NCBI RefSeq assembly: GCF_001039355.2 | Contig: NW_019773959.1 | Location: 138,756 to 202,755 of the forward strand | Reading direction: 5' to 3' | From: Lingula anatina | Lineage: Eukaryota; Brachiopoda; Lingulata; Lingulida; Lingulidae | DNA: 64,000 bases | Shown: positions 53,804 through 64,000 of the stretch, piece by piece | How positions within the stretch are numbered: the stretch's first letter is position 1 | Layout of the letters: each line of letters opens with the position of its first letter | Program-made: the position numbers and the translations under genes | Notes under the pieces: generated by a model | What the model saw: only the letters and a program-made list of their open reading frames with translations | What the model was told of the DNA's origin: nothing | Databases searched by the model: none

Positions 53804-56800
53804 TGAATGTTATTAAAACAGTCCGAGGTCAATTCTTTCATTATAAAGAGATTATCATTGCCATATGAAAATCACTTGCAGGTAAAGCTGTACCAAAGCA
53901 TTGGCTTTTGGCAGTGAATCAGGCGCACATTTATGCCTAATGTCACGACAGTAGGGAAAGGGAACAAAGTTCAGTTTTACAACGCCAACTGACTCAGACA
54001 AAAAAAATAAGGTTTGGGTGCAGCTTTAGTCATCAGAGAACGGCCCCATCAGATACGAGATGCTAATAACAGTAATAATATCAGCTCTCTTGATAATTGT
54101 ATCTTTACTAAACACAGCCGACCATTTCCATTTATTTATTTTTCCCAGTTACGCACCAGTTTGTCTTAAAACATGTGTAGTACTGTGTAATGAAAGTAGT
54201 AGGAGAGGCATCTGATTAATATGGTTCGCTTTCATCTTGCCACAAATCATAGCGCACATGTCCAAATATACAAATAGCCCGCGTATTGTTTGTGTCCACA
54301 ATCAAAATTCATTAGCGTTGGAATGCTGTGGTTGGTGCTCGCCCCCCAAAATTGACTCTTCGCGTGAAACCCCTTGCATCAAAATATGAAAACAATCTAC
54401 CTAACAAAGCCTCTGTGTGTCCTTGACAGTATGCACGACCGCCGAGTGGACAAGACGAAAATATATATGCGTGCGACATTCATATAGCCTTGAGCACGCT
54501 AAGCATCGATAAAATGCAACTATTTGGATTCCCCAATGAACGGTGTGTTCAGCGTCAGAATTCTTGGAGGCAATTATGCGGCACAATGTAACGATCATAT
54601 CAATTTTCTCTCCATTTTCTATTTATACTCTTTGCGTCTGTAAGGTTGCTTCGGTCTTCGGGGACGGGCCGGAAAATAATTAATGATACCAAATACTTTC
54701 GTTTATTGGATTAAAAAAAACATTTTTCTTAACCATGTCTTAAAAAAACTTAAGTAATTACAGTTATTATCCGCGTAACAAATTTGTAAGCCCAATGGCT
54801 GCGTTTCTACGACGGTATTTTCTTTGGCAATTGCTTTTCCAAGAAAATAAAGGTTTTCTCCCTTCGTTCCCCTTAACCTACAAGACAGACGTCTAAATGT
54901 CATAAGCATTAGGTCAGAGTCATTTTATCCCACCATTTGGCTAAACTATAAATTATTTCGGGCTCTCTCATGTTAAGTAATGGCATAAAATGAATTTATT
55001 AAACCCATGCTTGAACGCTTAAAAAACATATATGTGTAAATATTTTTGCATGTAACTAAACTGCCTCTTTTCTTGACAACGCTTTCAACCTCCACTTAGA
55101 TTGTACCTTTCAGTTGAATACGCAGTGATGGATATCTCTGTGAGCTTTTAATATTATCCTGTCACGCGATTCAGACTCGGATCTGCCAGCTTAAATTAAA
55201 AAACGCTGAGAATAATGACGAATTTAAAGAGAAATGTAGTGTAAGATCCTCGTGACTAGCACATGGCAGTATCAAAGAGCGTTCGTCTCTTGAACTGCAA
55301 ACTAACAGCGCTGATTAATTTCCATAGACATTGTTATTTGTGTCCTCTGTCGCTGGTCACTGCTGGACATATAGTTGGCCATTGTCCAATAAAATTATGT
55401 ATGTGCGCATGCATTCCATCACAAATATGCCTACGACGAAAAACAAGCCGTTTCTTATCAAATGACGTCTCACTTTTGTCTTTGATAATGAACACGTAAA
55501 TTCAATTGTTTTCTGTTAAAGACTTGAGCATTCTTGACATCAATGACCTTTAGAAAGTTGCAATTATAGATGACATTATAAACTACAGCAAGTATACGTT
55601 CTGCATATCCAACCGTTAACACGAAATGTTATTCGACTGAATTATGTAAAAGAGACAGACGAGGTCATGTTAATACAGTGACGATCCTTTTGTCGCGCGC
55701 CTTTGTCTCAAAAAGCCATTAACATGATTAATAAATGTCAAAATTCAGCCTCGGACAATTCAACCGAGTCTTAATGAGTTGGTCGGTATGGTAGTGGAAA
55801 TACTTCGAATATTCTACAACCAACATCTGTCCCTCAAGGAAATGGCGCTTTAAGTACAGACGCGAGAGAAGAAAAAGTCGAGGAAAATAAATCAATATCC
55901 AATTTTAGTCATTTTGATCGCAGCTGAGTCATGGTCACAAGGGCTGTTTCCTAGCACCCTTGGCTTATGTAAAACATCTGCTTCTATTAACGAATATGCG
56001 TTTAAGATATTCCAGTTTGGACTAATAAGTGAAGAAGGTATAGAGCCTACATTTAAAGAGCTGAAAATGATAATTATACTGCTTTGACCCACAATTACCT
56101 TGCATACCTACTATGTCTGGCACGGTATCGTATGGTCTATGTGTTCATAAATTGAGGTTAATTCTGTTTATTGTAATGAGTAATCTGATTTCGATTGACG
56201 TTTTCGTGACATTTGGTGCAAAGATATCGAAAATATTACCGTTTAGAAAAAAACAGACGCCCGTAACGATGGTACTGAGGTCTCTCCTCCTACCATTACA
56301 ATATTGCTCAAAACACTGCTCAGTGTATTTTTAAAAAATTCATTAAAAAACAAAATCAAACACTTCTGTCTAGCAGAAAGTTACAAATATACTAAACCTA
56401 TACCTTAGGCCAGATGAAGTTGAGGAGTTGGTTAACCAACGGCGACTCTCTGTAAACGGAATCGGTAAACCCTTTTTAAAAATACAAATGATGATTAACG
56501 AGCATAACAGCTAAATGTTAGGGTAGTTTTCTGAAACAAATTGATTTATTTTTTAAGGGGGGTAAACCCTCAACATTAGGGTCTGTCGCGCTCGTCAACC
56601 AACTTGTCAATGTTGTCTGGCCTTTCATTTTTTTCTTTTTGGTGGGGGGGGGGGGCGTGATAGATTTCCTATTTTTGAAAAAGAGAAAGAACACATGTCA
56701 TTCAAGATTAAGATACCCACCCCCTAGAAAATACTTATAGTGTCTGCAAAATGCTTTTTGTAGTTTCATACCAAAGAACAATTTCATATTAGCTAAGAAA

Positions 56801-57091
56801 AGAAGACCTTGTTCTCTTATGCTCTTATGCTAAGCAGCCTAGTACATTTGTATAGTGGTATGAGAAGCCTTTTTATGGACATTTAATAAAGAATAAAGCG
56901 AATAAGACTTCTGATTGGAATTAGCTAAATTATATGTTTTCTTTCCAGCGGAGAGCACTGCCGAACCAGAGCCCAATAACAGCACAACCCCAGCCGGAGC
57001 CGAGACTACTACAGAAGGCAGTGCAGGAACGCTGGTCACTTCCCTATATTTAACCGCCGCCACCGCCCTTGTCTGCAAGCTGCTTCTATAA
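53144..57091 (+). CDS. small secreted, probably GPI-anchored mucin-like protein
   Basis: Exons 53144-53249 and 56949-57091 join in phase to 82 residues. Residues 1-19 are a clear signal peptide ending LLYVAYG|Q. The mature part is made of Ser/Thr/Ala/Glu/Pro with repeated STAEP-type units and an NST N-glycosylation site near 46. The C-terminus has small residues (GSAG) followed by a hydrophobic tail (LYLTAATALVCKLLL) without further residues, the layout of a GPI-attachment signal. A polyadenylation signal aataaa lies at 57202. Upstream, ccaatcag at 52996 and ttggcgc at 53045 are plausible promoter elements. Mature protein would be about 40 residues, like a small sialomucin. I recognise no orthologue. 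A further exon inside the 3.7-kb intron cannot be excluded. Confidence 0.72.
53804..56948 (+). other. intron of the small secreted protein gene
   Basis: AT-rich single-copy sequence after the duplication. A g-run is at about 56643. ORFs here lack domains and splice context. Confidence 0.45.
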
Positions 57092-59982
57092 GACAACTTC
57101 AACACACACAGAAGTCACATCTTTTGGACGCTTTCTTTCTCTCTCTCCAGTTCAATTAGATGCTGCTAGGAATCGTTAATCTTTAACCTCTTGAGACTTC
57201 CAATAAAAATGGAGACTATCTAAGAAGAGGTATTGACCGATCTTCATATCATTTCACCCGGGATAGCTAATCTTATAATGATACAAGGAAAATCCAACAA
57301 CTTTGCTCAATCGATAGTGACTGTAATTATGAGAACACGCAACATCTAAACACACATGCAGGCAGACAGATAACATAAAGACTAATATTTGAAAAAAAAG
57401 ATGGGGGAAAAAAAGAAGAAAAATGTTCGTAGTGTATGTTAGTGTAGCAGTGATCTAAATATATGAAGGCTGTATTCATGATTCAGATCTCGACTATTGC
57501 TCAACTTGTATTTTCACAATCTGCTCAGGGTCAGACATTTTATTCAAACAGGCCTCGGGCACATGGTGCAGGTTATACGTTGTTACAACTGGAGTCCATG
57601 TTCAGAAATGTCAGGAACTTTTAAAATGCTGCCAGCTGGGAGAGTCTTCTTCTTCAGTACAAGTAACTCTGCTATGGGAACTCTAAGACCCTTGAGGCAA
57701 TCTTCGTGGTGACAAGCGACGACTTCACCTGACCAAAGCTTTGAACATCGCTCACCTGAATATGTGCATTTATGCCATTGATAGTCCCTGGGCATGTGTA
57801 TTACTGGCGGCTCGTGGCCCAGAGCATGTATATCAGTGACCGTTACCTAATCCAGCGACCGGCAGTTTTATCATACACCGATATCAGTATGGGCGAGGTT
57901 TGATGATCCCGGAGGACCGACAAAGGCATTGCTATGACTTCCCCAATGGGAATGAAGGCGGCTTTTAGGTCCGGGCGAGAATCACACAGAGACCGAATAT
58001 GAATTTGGATGGAGAGAAACAGAAGGGGAGAACAGCCTGAAACGCTTTGGTTAGATTTTTACGATAGTTGTGAATTTTTTTTTTTTTTTTTTTGGAATCA
58101 TTGTTGGGTGTTTATTGTATGTAACAGTAAGGTTTTTAGTAACTGGGTAGTTAATTAGTTTACGCTAGTTTGTGTAGCATTGTAAATATGTATCGGTAGG
58201 CATTTACAACAGTAAAGTAGAATTTATAAATCGTTCTTCGTGTTATTTTTCTGTGGTATTCATTGCGTGCGTTTCCAGTATACGTTCCAGCCAAGCCCTT
58301 CAAGTAAGACTGCTAGTATATAAATCATGTCGCGGGCAACTCTCACTGCTGGCGCGTTTTTGCCGCTTTAATTGCATTGCTAATGAATTTTGGAGTTTTG
58401 GTTCTTTGTAACTGGAGTTAGAAATATATTATTCATGTTTTTAGAAACGAACTGATGAAATCCCAGTGGGGCGATTTAACCGAGATGTTTTAAAGCACAT
58501 CACCATTTATCACATTTCATATAAAGCGTCATTATACGAACTCTGTATGCTAAAATATACCCCGCTAGTTTACACTTACTGGAGCAAATGACGCATCGAT
58601 TCCTCTATGGGTTGTGTTTCAAAGAATTCGTTGATATTCCTTTCTCTATTAAAGAAAGAAAGGAGGAATCCAAAACAGTACGATTTGAGCATGTTGCAGC
58701 ATGTGTATGTTTAGAAGAGACTGAATACCTCAACGGGAACGTCACGAACAAACCTACTAGCTCCAATATCTAAGTTTACCTCATCACCAAATAAGAAAAT
58801 ATTCTCGAGAGCAAAACACCGTTACCCCGCTTCTCCTTATACTCTTACGCCCTCCAGCGTACTTGAGATCTACTCAAAGTCAACGTGGACTATTGGCTGT
58901 CTGTAACATATCTGGAAACGGTTCCCGGTGAGATATTTCCTGGTTAGGTTCAGGTTAAAACAAACAACCGAACGCCCCTAGACATTTCCCCTGACTTTAA
59001 TATATTGGATGTAACTGGGAGTTTGTACCCTATATTTCAGAGGTCCTTGGAACCTTATCGCTTTACGAATTAGAAATGGCAAGGGCATCCTGATGGTTTT
59101 GAAAGGGGGGTTTCTATGGACCTGTGGAACGCAGGGTGGGTGTTTGCCGCACGTGGTGATGCTACAAACCATGTTAACCACATCGTCTGTTACGTGTGAA
59201 GTTTTTGTATGGAAAGAATTTAGTAAAGAAGTGACGGAAACGTGGAACAAATTTGCACACAGTTTGGAAGTTCATATATAACTGGCAAATAGGTTTGTGT
59301 ATACCTTCTTTGAACACTGCCACCAGATATCGGTGTGTGTTGTAATGAACAGGATAAACATTCCACCAATATCCCCGTCTTAGTTTAAGTACAAAATTAT
59401 TTCAACAATTTTTTCTGGAAAGGAGAGGAAAGGAGTAAAGAAAAAGAAAAAGAAAAATATATTATTGAGATGAAAGGGCATACTTTACCTCCGGAGTACC
59501 CTACCAGCGTGCACGAACCATATAAGATATAGGCACGAGTTAAGGCTATTTATGTGTTATGTAATGCGAGTCTGCTTAAGCAGTCGAGAAAGAAAAAGCA
59601 AGGTAACGGAAAAAACGCGCAAATTGCGTTGTCCCAGACAATAAAAATCTTGGCATTCTCACGCATCTTGTAACGTGCATCTGTCCGCGGAATTCAAGGG
59701 AGCATTCGTAGACGTGACTTAATCCTCTCACATAAGCCTCTTTTCAGAAAAAATATCAGATAAGTTAGCAGTCTGAATATTAGTGTATCCTTGAATACAA
59801 TCGATTTATTCATCTGGAGAGGCTGCCAGAGTTATACATGAGCTATTTGAAAGATAATAAGGCCACGAGTTCTGGTGCCTAGGGACCGCAGCTTATTTGC
59901 CCCGTTTTATCCATGCCTGATGGCAGGGGGTAAAACACGTGTCACGGTTATTAGGTATTGGAAGTATGGGGTAATGAACCCG
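57092..59982. other. 3' UTR and spacer, nothing recognised
   Basis: Starts with the 3' UTR of the small secreted protein gene (signal at 57202). The remainder has no supportable gene; a T-run lies at 58076-58094. ORFs at 57497-57795 and 58978-59281 overlap on both strands and show no domain. Confidence 0.4.
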
Positions 59983-60148
59983 CAGGGGCGTAACCAGACC
60001 TTTAAAAATTGTACGCACAGATTTCGAAAATTCCCAGGTACGATTATATTCCTTGAAAAATACACTGAATTAATGGAGAATAATATCATGGTTGGCTCAA
60101 AAAATTGTACGCACAGTGCATCCGTGCGTATGCCTGGTTACGCCCCTG
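59983..60148. mobile_element. hAT-like MITE
   Basis: Perfect terminal inverted repeat: caggggcgtaaccag at the left and ctggttacgcccctg at the right. An internal direct repeat aaaaattgtacgcacag occurs near each end. Flanks share gaaccc, a probable target duplication. 166 bp, non-coding. The caggggcgtaac ends are typical of hAT elements. Confidence 0.9.
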
Positions 60149-60186
60149 AACCCCATCCTTTTCTCCCTCTCTCTCTCTACAGAAAT

Positions 60187-60193
60187 TGTGTGG

Positions 60194-60260
<67 letters not shown>
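60187..60260. repeat. compound (GT)n(GA)n microsatellite
   Basis: About 15 gt units passing directly into about 21 ga units. Confidence 0.95.
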
Positions 60261-60261
<1 letters not shown>

Positions 60262-63200
60262 CTCTTTAATGGAAGATGAGAATAAATTTAGGCGGTCCCT
60301 TCTGTTGAAATATCCAAAATTTTTAAAATGGACTTGTTAATACTTAATCGTTTATAATCTAATTCAAATTAACCGAGAAAAAAGTTTAAATGGCGAGTGA
60401 CAACGTTTATTCTGAATGAAAAATAAGTGATATGAGGACGGTAGAGCAAATATCTCGCCCTCTGCAAAATGTCGATTCTATTCGTCAGTACCCAATGCCT
60501 TGCGAGGCTGTGGTTTTTTATTTACGCGCATCACTGTCGCTGTTGCCAGGATTGCGGCAAATGAACTATAAGAAATGAATATTTGCGACCCTACAAACAG
60601 AAGTAAACCGATTGAGCCGCTTCTGATGTCTGCATCACCAAAAGGAATGATATCGCCTTTACTTCGTCAATGAGCGCAAGGACTTATCAGACATCATGCA
60701 TGATGGGTCCAAGATCAGGGCGAATTTTGCCCAAAACTGCTGTTCTGTTGGTGTGGCGATTTTTTCTCTTATTTACGAGCCTATCTGAAATATGATTATT
60801 TTAATTAAAACAGTTTATTACAGTCAGCACGTTTGACGTCATTATCAAAATGATACTTTTTACCTTTCATGTCAACAGGATGGAATTACCTAATCCCTGT
60901 TCGTAACAAGAGACAGGCAATTAGCAGAAACATTAGAAGCTTTGTAAAAATGGCCTTGACCATTGATTTTGAAAAGGAAGATTCATTTACCAAGAGTAGA
61001 CAAACACTTCACCGTTATATAACAATGTGAGGCAAAATTACGTAGGTATGATGATTACAATTTGCAATGGAGATGTTTTTTTGGATTCCAAGAAATCTGA
61101 GATGTTGATGACGCACAAGAAATACAGTTGACGCATACGAGTTGTTTCAGCGCAAAAATAAATAAATAAATAAATTCCTAATTCCGTATTTTATCATACA
61201 CCTGATTCACGTTAATGTTACAGTTAAATATTAACTTAATTTTCAAATACAAATTTATCTTTTAAGCTGTGTGACATATTGTACATGTGTATTTAATGTA
61301 TTTATTAATATTTTGATTTTATATCTATTTCATCTCTTTTCTAATTTAAACAATCAGTGATATGTATTAATGGACTAAAGACAGATATATTCAAAGCCAA
61401 AGAATTCCCTGATACACAACTATTTGTACCTTGAATTTCAATTTCATATTATGAATATTAAAAGCTTTGCATCACCAATGTGCATCACCCAGATATAAAA
61501 ATCACATAACATTAACTTTTATTTATTAACTGTCAGTATATCCAAAATGCAGTGAATAGATAATATTTTCCCCAAAATGTATTTATCATATAGGCTTACT
61601 ATTGACAGGTGAGACATTAGCAGTGTTATTCTCAAAATTGATGGAAATATATAGAGATTTTCCCATATATTATAAAAGCAGTGTTGTCTGGAGAAGGTTG
61701 AAAAATATATTCTTATGTTTTAAATGCTTAAACCCTTTTCTGATGCAGTCATCAATTCTTTAAATATCTATATTGTGTTGTGCATGTCCATGTATTTGTT
61801 GTGACAGCTTGCTGAGAAAGACAGACTTACATTTGCAGTATGAAATTCATGATTGATAAATACATCTGTGCATGTGACATATATGACACCATGTACTAGT
61901 TGTCCAGAACATTAAAATTGTAAGAAAAAAGTATGAAGAAAGGACTTGCTGGCGTTGACCAGGTCTCATGGGCCACTTAAGGTTGAAAACCGATGAGAAA
62001 AAAATTGGGTTTTTGATGTAAATATAAAGAAATGCCAACATAACAATCATACTGGAATAGTAAATGAAATATGGTGTAATAAAGTCCATTTTTTAAATAA
62101 TACAATGAAAGTTGCATGAAAAATATGTAATATTTGGTTTTTCTTCACTAAATAAGAGATGAATAACAAAGTACTAAATTTAGTAAAAATCCAGTATAGC
62201 TATCAGCATAATGCTTTGCTTCACCATCCAAAAATTCCTAATTGTAAGCAAAAATTTAATATGGTTTATTCCATTCCTTCAACTGGATATAAAAGGAAAA
62301 CTGAATGAAAAAACAAACAAACAAACAAACAAACAAGCAAACACTCTGGTTTAGTAAACACCCAGTTTATTTTAAAAATAATCCCCAATGTTCTGTGACA
62401 CCATCCAGGAAACTCCAAATTTTAAGGTAAAAACTCTAACAAAGTAGAAGTCTGTACAACCCAAGAGCAATCCAGGTGAAAAAAACAACTTACTTCCAAG
62501 AACCTGGAGAAATGCCATCAAAACATGATAAGTGAGATGAATGGCAAGATTACAGTCATCACTCATTTCTTTCTACAGAAAAAAAAACAGATAATCAATT
62601 GTTCTTCTTACTGATAGCCTTTCTTAAAGTATTCCTTGTTTGAATGAGAAAACATATCACCAGATTTGTCCAATTCAGATATTTATCAACAGTTCAATAT
62701 CAATTTCAATAGGTCATGGCTTCTTCATACTTAATGATAGCACGGGTTATAAACAATCACTATTCTAATTATTAAATAATCACCTGTTGGCAGATTTATT
62801 TCCTTGCTGATTAGAAAAATAATACTTCATTTGTGACTGTTTTGGCAACCAAGTCCTCCCTAGATACAAACTTAACAATCATTCTTAACAAGAACAACAT
62901 TTTGATTTGATTCTTTTTTTTTTCATATTTGGCAACATTCTGGTGAATAAGAATAACAACAACCAATTTTAATTTGGAAATACACATACATAATGTGCAA
63001 GCAATGTTAGAACCAAGAGAACAAGTAACTGAATCCTTAATTTCCATTAAGTCCTTAATTTCCATTCTATTCTGATCTGGTAATCTCATACTGAAACCAA
63101 ATTGAATGCAAACAGAACTGAGAGAATTCATTAAAATGAAGATCCTTGCTGTCCCTACAAAAATATGACTGTCACTTCTCTTCTCCATTATCTTACCTAT

Positions 63201-63458
63201 CTCACTCTTTTATTATTACTCTGAATCTTGGTTGCATTGGTTGTTTCACCATGTTATCCATGGCAGAGGTAAACCAAGAAGGAAATAAAAACTATTCTCA
63301 CTGGAATCTGAATATATATTAACAACCTTTCCTTCTGCTCATCTTAAACTAAAACTCAATTCCTGTTTTGATGACCTCTTTCCTTCTGTTCATCTTGAAG
63401 CTAAAAACCAACTGCAGTTCTGTCAGATGTGACAGTTCATAAAACATTGCAGTAGTCA
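60261..63458. other. spacer / 3' region of the ARL14EP-like gene
   Basis: AT-rich. A (caaa)n stretch is at about 62312-62342 and an (aaat)n stretch near 61157. A minus-strand aataaa (plus tttatt, 63208-63213) about 250 nt past the ARL14EP-like stop may be its polyadenylation signal. No other gene recognised. Confidence 0.4.
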
Positions 63459-63687
63459 TCAAGTAGGAAATCCTTGCTGGAATCGGAATGCAAGTCCGGC
63501 CCCTTCGATCTCCACCTGTTCATACACCCACTTTCTGTTACATCTGCAGTCTGCCCCACATTTCTCCGAGCCACACTTGGCACATGGGAAGTGACAGCCT
63601 GGACACTCTACGTCAAGACAGTCACACAGGTCACTGCTGTCATCTATGTAACGACCCGTGTCATCATACAACTGGTTCTTCTTAAAG
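63459..63687 (-). CDS. ARL14EP: ARL14 effector protein-like, last exon (partial)
   Basis: C-terminal exon on the minus strand, entered through the acceptor gttttag at 63688 and read to a stop at 63459-63461. It encodes the cysteine-rich domain of the ARL14EP (ARF7EP) family: GRYIDD, DLCDCL, ECPGCHFPCAKCGS, KCGADCRCNRKWVYEQVEIE. Ten cysteines in CxC, CxxC and CxC pairs are visible, probably metal binding. In mammals ARL14EP links ARL14 to myosin 1E in vesicle transport. Upstream exons must lie right of the window. The family contains ARL14EP and ARL14EPL; the symbol is given for the family, the paralogue cannot be decided from this exon. Confidence 0.88.
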
Positions 63688-63812
63688 CTAAAACAAACAG
63701 GTGTATAGGTTCTCTGTATTTTTGTAATTAAGATGTTGCCAAAAAACTTTTCCTCCTTTGACACCCAAAACAGTTTCATATTCTAATGTTTGTCTATGCC
63801 CAGCTTAATATT

Positions 63813-63814
<2 letters not shown>

Positions 63815-63862
<48 letters not shown>
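63815..63862. repeat. (GA)n microsatellite
   Basis: About 23 ga units in the intron just upstream (minus strand) of the ARL14EP-like exon. Confidence 0.95.
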
Positions 63863-63863
<1 letters not shown>

Positions 63864-64000
63864 AAGCACCAAGTAATTTCTCCTAAAGGCTAGCATATAA
63901 ATATTGTGACTAACATTATAAAGAGAAAGTGCAAATTATGTTCAACAGAGATTTAAAACACTTTTTGAGGTATTATATTTTCTAACAAGCAAAAAAGTGA

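Noticed and set aside
56113..56334. 73-codon plus-strand ORF within the last intron of the small secreted protein gene
   Set aside because: No domain, no splice context, and AT-rich composition like the surrounding intron.

Overview
The window is a gene-bearing, AT-rich piece of an animal nuclear genome. Genes are split into short exons with GT-AG introns. The recognisable products (LIS1, mitochondrial adrenodoxin-type ferredoxin, ornithine aminotransferase, an ARL14EP-type protein) are metazoan. Tc/hAT-like terminal-inverted-repeat elements, hairpin MITEs, a Ty3/gypsy remnant, a tRNA-derived SINE and microsatellites fill introns and spacers. A heterozygous aquatic invertebrate (mollusc, annelid or invertebrate deuterostome) would fit; I cannot fix the phylum from sequence alone. 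Layout, left to right: (1) 1243-5637 +, LIS1/PAFAH1B1, all coding exons except the short first one. (2) 5638-11210, its long 3' region and a spacer with two MITEs. (3) 11211-13969 -, FDX1-type ferredoxin in four exons. (4) 14.6-17.0 kb, a decayed Ty3/gypsy pol on the minus strand, then a tRNA-derived SINE. (5) 17372-20986 +, a four-exon acyltransferase of the condensation/alcohol-acetyltransferase fold. (6) 21.8-23.4 kb, a TIR element and a broken MADF-like pseudogene. (7) 26572-36215 -, ornithine aminotransferase (OAT) in eight exons, with its last three exons present twice. (8) 37.8-38.7 kb, a hAT-like element. (9) 39433-46331 +, an 816-residue PH / proline-rich / two-PDZ scaffold protein. 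(10) 47.7-57.1 kb +, a small secreted, probably GPI-anchored, Ser/Thr/Pro/Glu-rich protein whose promoter and first exon are present twice. (11) 57.1-63.4 kb, spacer with a hAT MITE and microsatellites. (12) 63459-63687 -, the last exon of an ARL14EP-like gene. The genes do not form an operon or an obvious pathway; this is an ordinary eukaryotic neighbourhood of unrelated genes on both strands. The most important structural observation is that all four single 'n' bases (12991, 27799, 34556, 50809) sit at the joint of near-identical direct duplications. The simplest reading is that both haplotypes of a heterozygous diploid were placed in tandem at contig joins. The apparent duplications of OAT 3' exons and of the small-protein first exon are therefore probably assembly artefacts, not biology. 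I found no convincing new multi-gene system. The less described items are the PH-PDZ-PDZ protein, the small mucin-like protein, a GC-AG intron in OAT and several uncatalogued MITE families.
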